The position numbers and the translations under genes are program-made. Shown here piece after piece: positions 31,638 through 43,200 of a stretch of 64,000 nt of DNA. The stretch's first letter is position 1; every line of letters begins with the position of its first letter. The notes under the pieces are model-generated. The model was given only the letters and a program-made list of their open reading frames with translations. It was not told the origin of the DNA and did not search any database. The stretch spans positions 51,053,502 to 51,117,501 of the forward strand of contig JBCNJP010000006.1 of NCBI GenBank assembly GCA_039602395.1, written 5' to 3'. The DNA comes from Deinandra increscens subsp. villosa. Lineage: Eukaryota > Streptophyta > Magnoliopsida > Asterales > Asteraceae.

Positions 31638-32807
31638 ATGGATTTTGAACCTAGCATGTATCAGAAACTAGACTTTGAGATTGGATCAACTACTCGTCCT
31701 CCCAGACTCACATCGGCCGATAACTTCCTTGAATGGAAATACAGATTTCAAAACCATTTGAAAAGTGTTGACTTGAGACTTTGGAGATCAGTTGTCAATG
31801 GACCGTTCATTCCCACTCACACTAAAGCAGGAAAATTTGGAGTAGTGAAAACTGAAGCAGAATACTCGGATGATGATTGGGAAAAGTGCAACAAGGACGA
31901 GAGAGCATATGCTATTATGAAAATGGCGTTAACTCCTGAGATTGCACAAGGATTTAAGAAGTACAAGATAGAAAAGAAACTCTGGGATGCTCTGTTGGTG
32001 GCCTATGAAGGAAATTCTGATATCAAGGCGAGCCGCAAACAGATGCTAAAGCAAAAGTTCAATCACATTCAAGGAGAGTCATTTGAAGCTCAAGTTCAAA
32101 GATTTGTGTCCCTAATTGCTGAAATGTCAAGCTACGAAGTTGAACCCGAACAGGAGGATAAAAATCTGAAACTCTTGAACAGTTTGCCCAAGTCCTCGAA
32201 TACCAACATTTCAATCATCAAAGATAACAACAAGCTGGATGAGTTGACTGTTGATGAGCTAATTAACAAACTGAAGTCAAAGCTGATTGATGATAAATAG
32301 AGAGAGCTGAATCATCTAAGTTCACTTAGTTTGGCAGGAAAATTGAATCAGTCTCTCTTATCTGAAGAAGTAGGGTAAAAACAGGGTGGAAGTTCATCTG
32401 GACGTGATACAAGTACAAACACAAAGTCAACTGCATTCGTGGCTCGTGCCCAAGCTGGTTCTAGTGGAATGCTCAACCCTGATGAAGCAAATGCTACTAA
32501 TGATCCCAACTTTGCTCTTGGAATGGGATTTATGAATAGTTATCACGCTCTTATGGATGGAACTTTGGTACCTACTGACATGCTATCAGGAAAGCTGAAT
32601 CAGATTAATCCTGAAGATGTGGAAATGATTGATGTTTCCTGGAAAATGGCTATGGCAGTTTTTCGCACTAAGAAGTTTATGGCAAAAACTGGAAGGAATG
32701 TTTGGAAGGATCAGGACAAGATAAGGATGGGTTTTTATAAGAGCAAGCTCAGATGTTTTAATTGCGATGAGTACGAACATTTTGCAAGGGAGTGTACCAA
32801 GCCATAG
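31638..32807 (+). pseudogene. Sirevirus-like gag, N-terminal part with zinc knuckle
   Basis: The ATG at 31638 follows a leader rich in tttacgatc repeats. It encodes a Copia-type Gag (ADNFLEWKYRFQNHL, then W-D-AL..YEG) to a TAG at 32298-32300. The same frame continues after this and a TAA near 32377, and reaches a CCHC knuckle CFNCDEYEHFAREC at about 32755-32796. It ends at a TAG at 32805. Each stop can be read as a CAG or CAA changed by C to T. Role: nucleocapsid and particle assembly. Confidence 0.8.
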
Positions 32808-33149
32808 AGGGAGAAACCAGAAGAGAAGAAAGCTGGAGATGGTAAAGGAAAAGTAGAGACAAAGGCTTTGGTTGTGCAGGATTGTGGGGAGTATCAATGG
32901 GCTTCGTAGGTAAGGGAACTCAGTCTGACAGGTGCTATGATTGCTCAGATGGAGAATGATGATGAGGAGAAACATGCATTTATGGTCACAGAGGAGAAGT
33001 CAGAAGAGAAAGAAGAGAACCTGGTTGAAGACAAGGAAGCATTTGCAGCCGAGGTCGACAACACAAAGGTATGTACTAATCCCACTTGTGCACGTATAAT
33101 TCCTGGCCTTAGATAAGTTTGGAAGAATAGTGAGATAGAATTATTTAAT

Positions 33150-34906
33150 ATGCAACGTTCTAGAAGTTCGTTTAAGGGTAGATGGGAAAAGAGTGAGGAG
33201 AAAGTTAAAGCTCAAAAATTGGATATAGAGAAATACCAAGCCCTTGCCTCTGAGAATTCTGTCTTGTATGACAATGCTAAGTTAGAAATTGCTGAGCTTA
33301 GGAAGCAGGCAGATGAACTTACACATAAGAACAATGAGATGCAAGTGAAATTAGATGTGAATCAGATGAGAAACAAAAGAATGCTCCAAACAGGTAAGGC
33401 ATTGTCCACATGCATAACTGATGTTCGATTTGGTAAGGATAGAGGAGGAATAGGAGTTAGCACATCTGAAAAAAATAAGATTAGTGTTCCCCAACCTGTG
33501 TCTAGAGATATAATAGGTATGATCTATGAGGAGGATCAGGTAGATAGATCTGAATCTGAAATGCACAAAGCAGGACCTCCCATAGATAGTGTTTTGGTTG
33601 GTGTAAAACCCATGACTGAAGAGGAGCTAGAAAATGAGAAACATATGACCTATGGTTTGGGTAATCAGAATAAAACCATGGCATTCGCTAGTGAACCGGG
33701 TCCATCCCAGGAACCATTAAACGATAATGTTGGTTCTTCTGACGTTTTTGTTTCATGTGCAGATGAAGTAAGGATCCAAGATGTTTCTAGGGAGGATGCC
33801 GAATGCATGAGAGTCAAAGAGTGTCATGAGTCTAGTAGTTTAATTTCTGATTTACCTAAGGACGATGTTCTGGCATCTGTGTCTGAACTTAATGCGTCCA
33901 AGTCAAAACAATTAGTTGTGTCTTTGTCATCGAAACATGTTTCTAATTCTAATGAAGTAGTTAATGGTTTTAAAATTCGTGTGCCTAACACTAAGGCTGG
34001 TCGTGAGTCTAAACCCAAGGAATTTGTCCCTTATCCCCAGGTTGTGTCTACTTTTAACAGAACCAACAAATCAAAATCGGAACAATTTTGTTTAATTACG
34101 CAACCTTAGAAAGTTCCAAAACATTTGATACACAAATGGGATGATAAGCCTGAGTGGAAGTCATCTTACCCAAGGCGTTCGTATGTGTGTAGTCATGTGA
34201 ATGGGCCTAGAATTATGAATTGTTTTCAGTGTGGAAAACCAGGGAATTTTGCTACAAATTGTTTAAATAGACCTTATCAACCATACTATCCGCAAAACCC
34301 ACAGACTAGTATGTTGCAGAAAATGATGACAGGTGGAAACAAAAATCAGAAACAACAAGCTTTGTCTCAGGGGAAGCAAAGTTCGAAACCAATGAAGACT
34401 CAACAGTCTAAGGTTTTAAACACTAAAACTCCAGTGACAAAGCCTGTTGATGAAAAATGGAATGTGGCCAAAACTCCAAAATCAACCTACACACCTAAAG
34501 GAGTTTATCAAAGAAAAGATAAGATGAAATCTGAACTTGTTGAAAAACAGGTACCCAAAACAAAAGGGCTTTCTCAACCTAAAGGTAAAACAAAGGTTAA
34601 GAAACAGATTTCAAAATCAAAAGATGTTTCTCAAACAAAACAAGTTGTTCAAACAAACTTGAGTGGACACCTGTCAAAAAACATGCAGATAACAAGGTCA
34701 CATCTCAACAGAAGAAACCGGCAACTGTTAAGAATTCAACCAATGTGTCAAAACCTCAGAAACACACTTTGTGGAAGCCAAAAGTCAACGCTCAAAGTTT
34801 GGGTGTAACTGAATCAAAACCAGGAATGTCCTTTCAATTAGTCAACTACATTGACTCCAAGGGTGTGCCTAGATCTGTTATGGCCTGGGTACCCGACTCT
34901 AACTGA
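33150..34906 (+). pseudogene. Sirevirus-like gag, C-terminal part (coiled coil, second knuckle-like motif)
   Basis: From the ATG at 33150, about 60 residues have heptad-rich Glu/Lys/Leu sequence typical of a coiled coil, then a long acidic, Ser-rich stretch to a TAG at 34107. The frame goes on with NCFQCGKPGNFATNC, a CCHC-like motif with Asn in place of His, and a Lys/Gln-rich basic region. Near 34655 an indel shifts the frame; the last part ends MAWVPDSN and a TGA at 34904-34906. The next protein (pol) is in another frame, so either a natural gag/pol break or a further indel lies here. Confidence 0.7.
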
Positions 34907-34909
34907 TCT

Positions 34910-36248
34910 TTGATTCTTGTAGGGACAACTGAGAAGAACTGTCAACAATCTCTGGTACGTTTATAGTGGTTACTCCCGACATATGACCGGAGATTTATCG
35001 CTTTTGGAAGAGGTTCAAGATTTCAATGGAGGAGGTGTATCTTTTGCTGGTGGAGTAGGTGGCGGGATCAGCAAGAAAGGTGTGGTGAAGAATGGCATCT
35101 TGACGTTCTCAGATGTGCATTATGTGGAAGAGTTGTCACATAGTCTGCTCAGTGTTTCGCAGATTTGTGATCGAGAATATTTTGTGTTGTTCAATAGTAA
35201 GGAATGCATTATTCTCAAATCTGGAGTCAAGATTCCTGAGGAGTGTATCTAGATGCGTACACCAAGCCAAGGAAATTCTTATCTTCTCAACATGGGAAAT
35301 CCTCTGCCTTCTGATGTGGCTTATCTTATTTCAAAGCAAAATGAAAATCTGGCATTGTTATGGCATCGTCGTCTGGGACATGCCAACATGAATAATCTGA
35401 CCAAGCTGGCAAAGGGAGAGCATGTTAGAAACCTCCCCATCAAGGATTTCACATCAATTGAGAAGTGTGTTGCATGTGCTAAGGGGAAGCAACACAAGTT
35501 GCCACATCGTTCTAAAATGATAAACTCTATTTTGTCTGTGTTGCAACTACTACATATGGATCTCTTCGGCCCAATGCAAGTACTAAGTATCAGCAAGTTC
35601 TCATATTACCTGGTGATAGTGGATGACTTCTCTCGATTTACTTGGGTGTTCTTTTTGTCAAACAAGTATGAAACTCCAACACTTGTGAAACAGTTTGTTA
35701 CTCTTATAGAGAATCAGATGAGCTAGAAAGTGAAGGCAATAAGATCAGACAACGGAACAGAGTTTAAGAATGCTGAATTGAATATGTTCTGTGGAGAGAA
35801 AGGTATAGAAAGGCAGTACAGTGCACCGTACACACCTCAACAGAATGGTGTTGCTGAAAGAAGAAACAGAACACTCATTGAAGCTGCAAGAACTATGCTG
35901 TGTGAAGCAACATTGCCAATTTTCTTTTGGGCTGAAGCAGTTAACACTGCTTGTTATGTGCAAAATCGGGTACTTTTGAACAAGCGGCATGAGAAGACGC
36001 CTTATGAGATTATTTATGGAGAAAAACCAAGGGTGGTGTACTTCAAGACTTTCGGGTGTCCTTGCACAGTTCTAATTCAGTCTGATGTGGGGAAATTCGA
36101 AGCAAAAGCTGATGAACGCTACTTTGTTGGGTATTCTGCAAATAGTGCTTATCGAGTCTACAACAAAACCACCAAAGTGATAATTGAGGCATTCAATATT
36201 GACTGGTTGGAAGACAATCTGACTGATGCTGGAACTGGGCCAGACTAG
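34910..36248 (+). pseudogene. Sirevirus-like pol: protease and integrase
   Basis: Protease is recognisable by W-Y-x-x-SG-x-SRHMTG at about 34960-34990, but the active-site Asp codon now reads TAT (Tyr). GAG-pre-integrase follows with LWHRRLGH and CVACAKGKQ (the HHCC finger). The integrase core has LHMDLFGP, AIRSDNGTEF and QNGVAERRNR, so all three DDE positions are present. In-frame TAG codons at about 35250, 35724 and 36246 break it. The first two fit CAG to TAG; the last fits TGG to TAG. Confidence 0.88.
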
Positions 36249-36266
36249 ATCTTTGATTATGGGTCA

Positions 36267-37634
36267 TTGTTTGAAGGTTTCAACTTCTCAAATATGTTTC
36301 CTAGTCTGGGAGAAGAAGAAGACATCATTGCTCAAGCTCCTGGAGTAAGGCCATATGTGGAAAATGTTAGTGATAGTGTATCAGTAGCAACTCCTAAGGA
36401 TGATAATGTGGATGTTCCAGAATCTTTAGGAACTCATAATGATCAGAAGGAGTCAGAAACCCAAGGTATGAATGATAATGTTAATGATACTAACCTGCCT
36501 GTTTCTGTTTCAGTACCAGATGTACAAGCCACAAGAATCAACAGAGATCATCCTCTCAGCAATGTGGTCGGACCAGTCTCAGCAGGTGTCACTACTAGAA
36601 GCCGTGTGGGTGACATCAACTTCTGCATGTACTCATGCTTTATCTCTCAGATAGAGCCTCCAAATGTGATGGTAGCACTTAAAGATCCAAGTTGGATGGA
36701 GGCTATGCACGATGAATGGAATCAATTTTCAAAATTGGGAGTGTGGCATCTAGTGAAAAGGCCTGAAAATAAGAAAGTTATACCCACAAGATAGTTGTAT
36801 AAGAACAAGAAAGATGATACGGGTGTGATTGTGAGAAACAAAGCCAGGTTGATTGTTCAAGGCCACCGACAGGTTTATGGGGTTGATTATGATAAGGTAT
36901 ATGCACCAGTCGCCAGGTTGGAAGCAATTCGAATATTCCTTGCTGTAGCAACATATCTCAACTTCACAGTGCATCAGATGGATGTGAAGACAGCTTTCCT
37001 CTACGCTGAAATGAATGAAGAGGTTTATGTGGCTCAACCGCCAGGGTTCGTGGATGAAGAGCATCCAGATCATGTATATCTTCTGGATAAAGCTTTATAT
37101 GGTTTGCATCAAGCTCCCCGCACGTGGTATGAGACCTTGTCAAAGCATTTGGTGGAAAATGGTTATACAAGGGGAGTGGTTGATCAAACCCTGTTCAGAA
37201 AGAAGGTGAAAGATGATATCATTATGGTGCAAGTGTATGTGGATGACATCATCTACGGGTCAACGAATGAAGAATTATGCATCGAGTTTGAGGATATCAT
37301 GAGAAAGAAGTTTGAGATGAGTGATCAAGGGGAGATGAACTTTTTTCTGGCATTGCAAGTTAAACAAGATGAATCTGGGATTCTCATTCATCAAGCAAAA
37401 TATGTGAATGAGATTCTGGAAAAGTACAAGATGCAGGACTCCAAGCCCATCTCCACTCCCATGGCATCCAGACCTCTACTGACAGCAGATGCAGATGGAG
37501 AATCAGTGAGTGAATTCATGTATCGTTCGATGATCGGATCACTCATGTATTTGACAGCAAGTAGGCCCGATATCATGCATGCAGTGTGTGTGTGTGTGCA
37601 CGTTACCAGGCTAATCCTAAACTCTCTCATTTAG
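36267..37634 (+). pseudogene. Sirevirus-like pol: linker and reverse transcriptase
   Basis: An acidic linker leads to MEAMHDEWNQF and a TAG at 36792 where a Trp is expected. RT motifs then follow intact: KARLIVQGHRQVYGVDYDKVYAPVAR (split here only by my wording), QMDVKTAFLY, QAPRTWYE and the catalytic YVDDIIYGS at about 37236. A slip in a GT microsatellite at about 37583-37599 shifts the frame, so the annotated frame ends at 37634 while the true frame continues through RNase H. Confidence 0.9.
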
Positions 37635-38185
37635 CTGCTGTTAAACGTATTTTTAGGTATCAGAAGGGCAGGCCTCGGCTTGGACTTTGGTATCCTAAGA
37701 ATACTGATTTTCAATTGTTTGCATTTACTGACAGTGATTATGGAGGTAGTGATCTTGACAGGAAATCTACAACTGGTGGGTGTCAGTATTTGGGAGACAG
37801 ACTCATCTCATGGCAGAGCAAGAAGCAGCATACCGTTTCCAAGTCAATTGCCGAAGCTGAATATGTGGCAGCATCAGCTGGATGCTCGCAGGTAGTATGG
37901 ATTCAGAATCAGCTCACTGACTACGGTATGGAATTTCTTAATACTCCATTTTTTTGTGATAATGCTGCTGCTCTGTAAATTGTCAAAAATCCTGTTCAAC
38001 ATTCCAAAACAAAGCACATAGATATCAAGGTACATTTCATTCGTGATTGCTATGATAGGAAGTTGATTCAGCTTGAAAAGGTAAACTCTGAGCAAAATGT
38101 TTCTGACCTTCTCACAAAACCCCTTCCTCGTCCAAATTTTGAAATGTGTGTTGAAGGCCTAAGGATGATAGCCTTCGAGGAATGA
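37586..38185 (+). pseudogene. Sirevirus-like pol: RNase H
   Basis: The RNase H domain is in the frame reading CVCARYQANP and shows FTDSDYGGSDLDRKSTTGG (first catalytic Asp) and KSIAEAEYVA (Glu). A TAA at 37975-37977 after DNAAAL fits CAA to TAA. The frame then continues KTKHIDIKVHFIRD and LLTKPLPRP to a natural end TGA at 38183-38185. Confidence 0.88.
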
Positions 38186-40217
38186 TCTGATCAAAACTCT
38201 TTATACATAGTTTTGTTTTTATTTTTGCTTTGGTATTAATTGGGTTTATTTATTTAAAAAAATGTGTGTTTTTGTTTCAAAAGCCTCATAAAAATAGGGG
38301 AAGAAATTTATAGTTTCAAAAAATCTGAAAATCTGTTTGAGGTTTTTATGAAGTCTTTTGTGTTTGCCTTGAGTTGGTAGGAAGTGATATAAATGTCCAA
38401 GACAATCGGAGACTGACACGTGTAAAGCTGAAGTGAAAGATTGCTCAAAGATGATATGTCGGTAAGCTCAACCCAAAACTATGATCATCAATGTAAGTGC
38501 AGTAAACTTAAAAACTATATATGTTTAGTTTCCCTTCCTAGTTTACATGGTTTAAAAAAATAGTCCTAGCAAAAATGGGTTGAGAGTGGTAACTACCTAG
38601 TATTCACTCTCTCACACGCCATGTTTCTGCTGTTATGACAACATCACTTGAAAAGAAAAAGAAAAATGAAAAGAAAAAGGAAAATGAAAAGAAAAAGAAA
38701 AGATAATAAAATAATTATTCTGTTTGGTCTTCTTTGCGTGCTTATGCGGCCGACATGATCACCAACTGATAATTAACAAAATAAGTGATAGTCATAACAG
38801 TGTTGCATGGTTCCTCAAGTTGGGGGTTGGTGAATCCTCAATAAACTCTGAGGTTGGGTAGGTTTTGTTGTGAACAATTGGGCGTGGGGACGATTAAACA
38901 TGACGGTAATATTGTACCATAATCAAGCATTTCATGACTAGATGTGAGTTATGCGGTCAAATATACTGGCAATCGTCTAGAGCGTCGAGTAACGGAAGCT
39001 GAAAATGGTTCATCAGTCAAAGATAAGTCTGGTATGATCCATGAAAATCATCAGCTTCAAGGCAAGTACATATTTAATCTCGGTACTAGGTTATCTTTGT
39101 TTTATGTTTATATTTTTTTTCTGACTGTTTAAAAATTTCAATTTTTATGATCAAGATCAGGTTCTCGGGGTATGAGTCTGAGGGGAAGTTTTGTAACGCT
39201 CAAAAATTTCAAAATTAACACTTGTTCAAGTGATTTAACATTTAAATGAGGTTTGGGCACATTTGGAATGTTTTGAGAAACTTAAGGGGGGGGGGGGGGT
39301 TTATGAAAATTTCACTTAACAAAACCTTCAAACCTCCTCATTTCCGATCCCCCTCCTCATTCTGTTTACGATTCCTTCTGCGTTTACGTTCTAGCCGACT
39401 GCAACCCTAACCACCGCTATCTGTGCCGGAAAATCATTATCCGCCTTCATCCGACCACTCTCGGTTGAAAACGAGTGAACCACCGCCTTCGCCTACTCAT
39501 TCCGACCTCGAAACACCCTTCTTTCGGTCGTCTTCTCTCCGAATCGTCGGTGATTTCGATTTTTGTCTCTCTCGGCGATCATCTCTTTCTTTTCTTCGCA
39601 TTTCGTGTCGATACTCGAGATTAAAAGTGGTTTCAATGTTTGCGATACTTAAAAGGTAGTGATTGATGTTTTATACGTAAATGTTGGTTGTTTATGTGTT
39701 TTTCGAAGTTTTGCAGGTTCAACAATGGAGGCCGTCGGTGTTTACGATCGTCTCGAGGAAGAAGACGACTGTTCATGATTACGATCCACGTTTCCGATTA
39801 CGTTTACGATTGGGGTTTACGATCCAGAGAGATTACGACAAAGGGTGTTTACGATCGGGCTTAGCGTTTTCGAGAGATTACGACCGGACTTGATTTGACC
39901 CGATCGTGAACCCACCTGTAGGATCGTAAACCCATTTGAAGTGTGATTTAAAATCGTAAACAAATAAATAAACATAAAATGTTTTGAAAATCTTATCAAA
40001 CTTAACTGTTTTAAGATAAAATTGAACAAGTTAATTTTTTAAGAATGTGGTTTGTTAAAATTGTGTTTCAAAATCAAATTCTTTCTTTCAAAAGTTTAAA
40101 TTGAGATTTTGAACTTAATAGTTTAATGTGATAATCAATTGTACTTCAAGATGGTTTTAACAAACATAATTGCTCATTGATGTGATTAATCCTGGTACAT
40201 TTGTCTTGGTTTCTCAG
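38186..40217 (+). other. Spacer between pol and env-like ORF
   Basis: Contains a purine repeat (gaaaag/gaaaaa units, about 38648-38705) and a PPT-like gaggggaag followed by tttgtaacgctc at about 39178-39200. A G14 run lies at about 39287-39300. A cluster of tttacgat/gattacga repeats at about 39728-39960 resembles the leader of the same element at 31440-31600. Open frames here are short and unconvincing. Confidence 0.6.
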
Positions 40218-43200
40218 ATGGCAGACGAAATGATTGATGAGGAAATTCACTTTGAAAGGGATCACTGTATACCTGCTTACCTAGATGACCCTCCAGAGAG
40301 ACACATGCAGTTGTTCTACTCTTTAGTTGCAGGATTGAACGTATGCAAGATCAATCATGCTCTCAGGACAAGCGTGCTGATAGATGAACAACTTGTGAGA
40401 GAATTCTGGGGAACTGCAAGGGCAAGCGCTGATAAAACAAGGATCACTACAAATGTTCAAAACCATCAGATTGAGATTCTTGAAGAAGATATACGCAGTG
40501 GGCTGAACATAAATGCTAGTGCAGAAGACACAATGGAATATTCTAAGACTGCAGTGTTAGAAGGTGCACGTCTTTTGGGATATGAAGGAAAATTCCCACC
40601 AATTTTCAAGAAGCTGCTGCCACACTACTGGAGGTGTTTGGCACATTACTTACAGAAATCATTCTTGGGAAAGAGAACAAGCTTTGATCAACTAAACAAA
40701 GTGCATGGCACAGCTTTTGTTGCATTGGCTTTGGATTGGAAGTTCAACTTCTCAAAGATGATGCTTTTAGACTGGGTGGGTAATGCTGATTTAAGTGCCA
40801 GAGAGCAATTTCTCATGACTCCAAGGTTTGTGCACATGGTGGTATTGAAGAAGTATCCAATGATACAAGAGAGGGTTGAGAAACTGGATATAAAGTTCAT
40901 GGATGACAGTGTGTTTGGTCTGCAAACATAAGATAGAAAGGGAAAGAGCACATTTCAAGGAAGACTCGAGTGGACTAAAAGAGGTGCTTTCCCTAAGATC
41001 GCAAGAGAACAAGAACAAGAAGAAGATTCTGAACCTGAAGTACCTCCAGTCAATGTATCTGTCGCTGAAGATCATGATGTGTCAGCAACTGTTCCTGTGA
41101 ATGTTCAAGAAGAACCTGAGAATATACCTTCGGATGAAGAAAATGTGATGGATGACATTTTCCCGGAAAATGAGAATCTGACAGACGATATTTATGGGGA
41201 TTTAGGGCCAATCAGTCACAAGAGAACAAGGAATGACTTGAACTCTTCTTCAAGCAGTGATTTAATTCCAAAAGAGTTGGATGCTGATTTTGCTGTTGAT
41301 GATGTGCTTATAGAACCCATTCCAGTACGTGAACTTCACCGAGAAAGAAATCTGATCAAAGAACTATCAGATTCAAGTTTCAGAAGACAAGCTCAAGCCT
41401 GATGGTGTTTGAACATACGGGTGCAAATGTGCAGAATGATGACATGTCTGAACCTGCAAATGTGGAGAGCACACTTCAGGCAGATGATCAGGTTGATGTA
41501 CAAGAACCAACTTCGATGCAAACTGAAAGTCCTATTCTGAATGAACAAAGCCCAGTTCATGAGGAAAGGCAATTCCTTGAAGTTGAAAGCACATTTGTGG
41601 AGCCCAGCCCCGTAAGGATCAACATTTCAACTGACTCAATCCAGCCCCCAGTTGTTCCAAGCTTCCGTCCATATCCAACACGTATTGGGGAAAGTGTTCA
41701 AACTAGTGATCTGCCTGTGGACCTTCGGATAAGTGCTGATCCTCAAATTAACTCCCTTCTATCACAAAATAGGAGGAGAGAGGGAGAGATTAAAGAACTG
41801 AAGGAAGAAAACAAGAGGTTGAAGGAGAAGGAGAGCAAAAATGAAGCCAATATTGGATTTCTGTATGCAGGATATCTTGAACTGAGAAAGAAGTTGGAAG
41901 ATTTGAAGGGAGCTGATAGTTCAAATGCACAAAGTTCTTCTTAAGGTGCTCAAACAGCTGATGTAGTGCATGAAGATGAAGGTGATGACACCATTGATAT
42001 GTCTGACTATGTTCGAGGAGGAAGATTCATTTCAAAAGCACCAGAAAGTCATGAGAATTGGTTCAAGGATTTCTTCCAGGGACCTCCCCTTATGCTGTAC
42101 TCAATTGATGTAGGAGAAAGTGAAATTGACAAAAGGGGGAGTCGTGAACCTATTTTGTGCTGGCACTACGATGTTGAGAAAAAGTTGTTTGCTGTGATCA
42201 GAGATGGCTATAGTCCAGTGGAGTACTATAGAACTCGAGGTCAATTTCACTCCTGGACTGAGACAGAGATGAGAAATTTGTTGAGAGCTCCATTTATTAA
42301 CAGATGGATGAATGCATATGGAGACCTCGTTCGTAACAATCTGATGAGTCATCTTGAAGAAAACTTTGCTGTAACACCCCAAATTTTATGACTTAAACTA
42401 TATACGTGTGCTATATTTGTTAAATAGCTGAAATATATGTGATATAATATATATACGTATAGTAGAGAAACGTCACAATTCGTACGAATATTCGACACGA
42501 CATTCGAGGAAACGTCAAGAGACGAATTTATAGAATATGATAGATAACGAAAAATAAAGATCGTGGGCGCAGATGGGTCTCAAATCCGAGTTATGACGAA
42601 GCGAGAAAACGCAAAACAGTGATTTGGGCCCGGTTTCTAATAACCGTAATTAAAGCACTAACGTCACTAAATTAACACCGAGGCGAAAATAGATTATCAG
42701 GTACTGCTAAACACTTGATTTATAATCATGATAAAATATATATGCGATATTCGGCACGAAGAAAGATGAAATCGGTAACCGGTGTTGTACGCGATAATGG
42801 CCGAAATCAATTCGGTTAGCCGTTCGAGATAATTTTAGTGACTCGACAAAGTATAAATAATTATTATAATATGTATTAATAATTTCAGTCGAGAAGACGT
42901 ATTCGGTCGGTCAAACGGCCGAGGTCGCAACACTGATTAGACGCGCTATTTACCGCGTAATAACTGAACGCTCACCGGTTTACGTTTCAACCGAAGAATA
43001 AATATATTAATTATATTTATTAGACTCCTGTAATATTTTAGACGTTCGGGAAATTTTATAATCATTCATGAAATATTATTTTAACGGGTTTAGAGTATCG
43101 GGTATAATACCTACTTATTAATATTATACCCTATTAAAAAGGGATTGCTTGATCCTTACTTCTCAATCTTCTATGTGTCAAAAATGATCAAATGATTCAG

